64,000 bases of DNA, taken from the NCBI GenBank assembly GCA_964439265.1, contig CAYTOA010000005.1:1-64000 (forward strand), in the 5' to 3' direction. The translations under genes were made by a program, and so were the position numbers. Below the pieces are notes generated by a model, which did not search any database, had not been told where the DNA came from, and was given only the letters and a program-made list of their open reading frames with translations. Origin of the DNA: JAGVPT01 sp964439265 (lineage in GTDB: Bacteria; Bacteroidota; Ignavibacteria; UBA10030; UBA8401). The first letter of the stretch is position 1. The number at the start of each line of letters is the position of its first letter. Positions 62,190 through 64,000 of this stretch are shown here, piece by piece.

Positions 62190-62235
62190 GGGCTGGTCCT
62201 CAGCGCATCGCGCAAGCGGCGTGCTGAGGGAGCCC
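62190..62235 (+). other. leader hairpin upstream of flgE
   Basis: GGGCT (62190-62194) and CCTCAGC pair with GCTGAGG and AGCCC (62231-62235) to form a two-part stem around an 18-base GC-rich loop. No T run follows, so a terminator is unlikely. It lies 65 bases before the flgE start, inside the probable mRNA leader or the 3' end of the upstream transcript. Confidence 0.5.
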
Positions 62236-62300
62236 TCCAGTCAAACCGAATGACAGACGTTTGACAACCATTCCACAAATACCTTAGGAGGGTATTCATT

Positions 62301-63920
62301 ATGGCATTTCTTAGATCTCTATTCGCAGGCGTTTCCGGATTACAGAACAATCAGTTAATGATGGACGTAATCGGAAACAACATCGCCAACATTAACACGA
62401 TCGGATTCAAAGCGAGCAGGGCAACGTTCAGCGAAGCCTTTGCACAGACACTGCAAAACGCAACCCAGCCGGGAGGGAACAGCGGCGGTACGAACGCGAT
62501 TCAGGTTGGACTCGGTGTTGCGGTCAACACCGTTGACACTCAGTTCACACAGGGGACGCTTCAATCGACCGGAGTTTCTACAGACCTCGCAATTCAGGGT
62601 AATGGATTCTTTGCGGTGAACCAGAATGGAACGACGCGATACACTCGGGTCGGGACATTTCAGCTGGACGCAACCGGTCAGTTCGTCAACCCGGGATCGG
62701 GCGCGATCCTGGAGGGGACACTGGCATCGGCGAACGGTATTATCACACCAGGAACCCAACTCCAAAACCTGAAGATCGACCTGAATCAAATCTCACCCGC
62801 AAAAGCAACCGGCAGCGTACAGCTCGCTGGAAATCTGGATGCAACGGCGACAGTCGCCGAAGCCGACCTGACAGGCAATATCGACTCAGGCACCATCGTC
62901 GGAGGCACTGTCAATCAGAATTTCAACGTTACGGATGATTTCGGTGTGTCGCATGCGGTGACAATGACATTGACGAAGACTGCTGCTGATACCTGGAGCG
63001 TTGCAACAACTGACCCGAGCGGAACGGTAGTCGGAGGATCTGGCACTGCGACTTTTGATCCGACAACCGGGGCACTAACAGCATTCACTCCGGCGAACAT
63101 CACATTGAACCCGACGGACAAGGCACCTTCGATTTCAGTGGATATTGCTACGACCGGTCTTACACAGACGGCCGGAGCGAGCACTTTTGCGGCGGACCTC
63201 TCGAAAGCTGCAGACTCTACGAACGCCTCGGTAACTGTGTACGATTCATTAGGGAATTCGCACTCCCTTTCGGTGAAATTCACGAAGACCACAACTCCGA
63301 ACGAATGGACATGGTCGGCGGAAGCTCCGTCCCCTGCTACGATTACCGCAGGACAAACCGGCAAGATTGATTTCAATTCGGACGGTACTTTGAAAGCGTT
63401 CACATACGACGACGCTTCGACGGGACTTAAGATGTCTCCCAATGACGGCGCTTCGGCGATGTCGGTTAACCTGAGTGCGGGAACCGTGGATGCGTTCGGC
63501 GGTATTACGCAGACCAGCGGAACGTCGACCATTTCTCCTCAATCACAGGATGGTTATGCCGCTGGAAATTTGAGCGGAGTGACCGTCGACCAGAGCGGGA
63601 AAATCCTCGGAACGTTCACGAACGGTGCCAGCGTAACAATGGGTCAAGTGATGCTGGCTACGTTCGACAACCCGAACGGCCTGACGACTGCGGGCGGCAA
63701 CATGTTCGATGCGTCGGGAAACTCCGGCTCACCGACCATTGCGGCAGCAGGCGGTCCTTCAAATTCAACGATCGTCGCCGGCTCATTGGAAGAATCCAAT
63801 GTCGATCTTGCTCAGGAATTTACGAACATGATCACAGCGCAGCGTGGCTTCCAGGCCAGCGCACGCGTCATAACAGTCGCCGATCAGTTCCTGGATGAGG
63901 TTGTCAGCTTGAAGAGGTAA
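62301..63920 (+). CDS. flgE: flagellar hook protein FlgE
   Basis: Hook subunit (539 aa). The N-terminus has LFAGVSGLQNNQLMMDVIGNNIANINTIGFKASRATF, with the rod/hook signature. It has TDLAIQGNGFFAVNQNGTTRYTRVGTFQLD (FlgE/F/G family) near 95-125, a large beta-rich middle with GTVQLAGNLD-like repeats, and the C-terminal SLEESNVDLAQEFTNMITAQRGFQASARVITVADQFLDEVVSL. An AGGAGGG site precedes the ATG. It is set apart from the preceding run by a hairpin and followed by a strong terminator, which suits a highly expressed gene. Confidence 0.97.
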   Translation: MAFLRSLFAGVSGLQNNQLMMDVIGNNIANINTIGFKASRATFSEAFAQTLQNATQPGGNSGGTNAIQVGLGVAVNTVDTQFTQGTLQSTGVSTDLAIQGNGFFAVNQNGTTRYTRVGTFQLDATGQFVNPGSGAILEGTLASANGIITPGTQLQNLKIDLNQISPAKATGSVQLAGNLDATATVAEADLTGNIDSGTIVGGTVNQNFNVTDDFGVSHAVTMTLTKTAADTWSVATTDPSGTVVGGSGTATFDPTTGALTAFTPANITLNPTDKAPSISVDIATTGLTQTAGASTFAADLSKAADSTNASVTVYDSLGNSHSLSVKFTKTTTPNEWTWSAEAPSPATITAGQTGKIDFNSDGTLKAFTYDDASTGLKMSPNDGASAMSVNLSAGTVDAFGGITQTSGTSTISPQSQDGYAAGNLSGVTVDQSGKILGTFTNGASVTMGQVMLATFDNPNGLTTAGGNMFDASGNSGSPTIAAAGGPSNSTIVAGSLEESNVDLAQEFTNMITAQRGFQASARVITVADQFLDEVVSLKR

Positions 63921-63928
63921 TCATCATC

Positions 63929-63970
63929 TGCGGGCGGTCTGAAGTCGGGACCGCCCGCATTTTTATTTCG
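63929..63970 (+). terminator. intrinsic terminator after flgE
   Basis: TGCGGGCGGTC (63929-63939) pairs perfectly with GACCGCCCGCA (63949-63959) around a 9-base loop, directly followed by TTTTTATTT. It ends the hook/basal-body transcription unit. Confidence 0.95.
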
Positions 63971-64000
63971 CGCTTTGGCTGATAGTGACCATCTCCATAT

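Noticed and set aside
1..64000. Search for CRISPR arrays, tRNA or rRNA genes and insertion sequences
   Set aside because: No regularly spaced direct repeats with unique spacers, no tRNA/rRNA-like sequence and no transposase were seen. The only long tandem repeat is coding (the HAMP array).

Overview
The window is a chromosomal motility and signalling region from a flagellated, diderm (Gram-negative) bacterium of intermediate GC content. Almost every gene lies on the + strand, and many starts carry Shine-Dalgarno sequences. The gene set fits a flagellated member of the Bacteroidota/Ignavibacteria side of the FCB group: a FliD-FliS-FlaG-FlgM block, MotE, the TIGR02530-type flagellar operon protein, FapA, a beta-barrel porin and very many PAS hybrid kinases. 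That placement is an inference from gene content, not from a marker gene.

Layout. (1) 1-5194: one copy of a dispersed repeat, then a late flagellar block: flagellin with a sigma-28-type promoter and its own terminator, fliS, fliD, flaG, a FliT-like gene, flgM and a small unknown. (2) 5401-18107: regulators. These are a NarX/DegS-type kinase with a LuxR-type regulator, a PAS kinase with an NtrC-type sigma-54 activator, and two large multi-PAS hybrid kinases. (3) 18444-27787: two small Cys-rich proteins, a giant soluble poly-HAMP chemoreceptor with cheW, a truncated CheR-like methyltransferase overlapping a metallo-beta-lactamase-fold gene, an outer-membrane porin and a bacteriohemerythrin. (4) 27936-39645: two very large hybrid kinases (one with 9 PAS domains and an HPt, one with a cysteine-less LOV-like PAS), a REC-pseudoREC-CheX fusion and a mannose-1-phosphate guanylyltransferase-like gene. 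(5) 39646-40323: the second copy of the dispersed repeat. (6) 40324-49035: fapA, a HEAT-repeat gene and the chemotaxis run cheR, a single-REC gene, cheY, a cheZ-like gene, cheA, cheB and a small unknown. (7) 49230-63920: basal body, export, rod and hook genes (flgB, flgC, unknown, fliE, fliF, fliG, fliH, fliI, 54-aa membrane protein, fliJ, motE, very long fliK, flgD, TIGR02530 protein, flgE), closed by a strong intrinsic terminator.

How it works together. Block 7 builds the basal body, export apparatus and hook. Block 1 builds the filament. FlgM in block 1 would hold back sigma-28 until the hook is complete. Block 6 supplies the core chemotaxis phosphorelay and adaptation enzymes, fed by receptors such as the soluble poly-HAMP protein through CheW. 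The kinases and response regulators between these blocks are candidates for environmental control of motility. The most unusual items are the 11-unit, 273-bp-repeat poly-HAMP receptor, the Cys-less LOV-like domain, the truncated CheR plus metallo-beta-lactamase pair next to the receptor, the CheX fusion, small unannotated membrane proteins inside flagellar operons, and a mosaic hairpin repeat.
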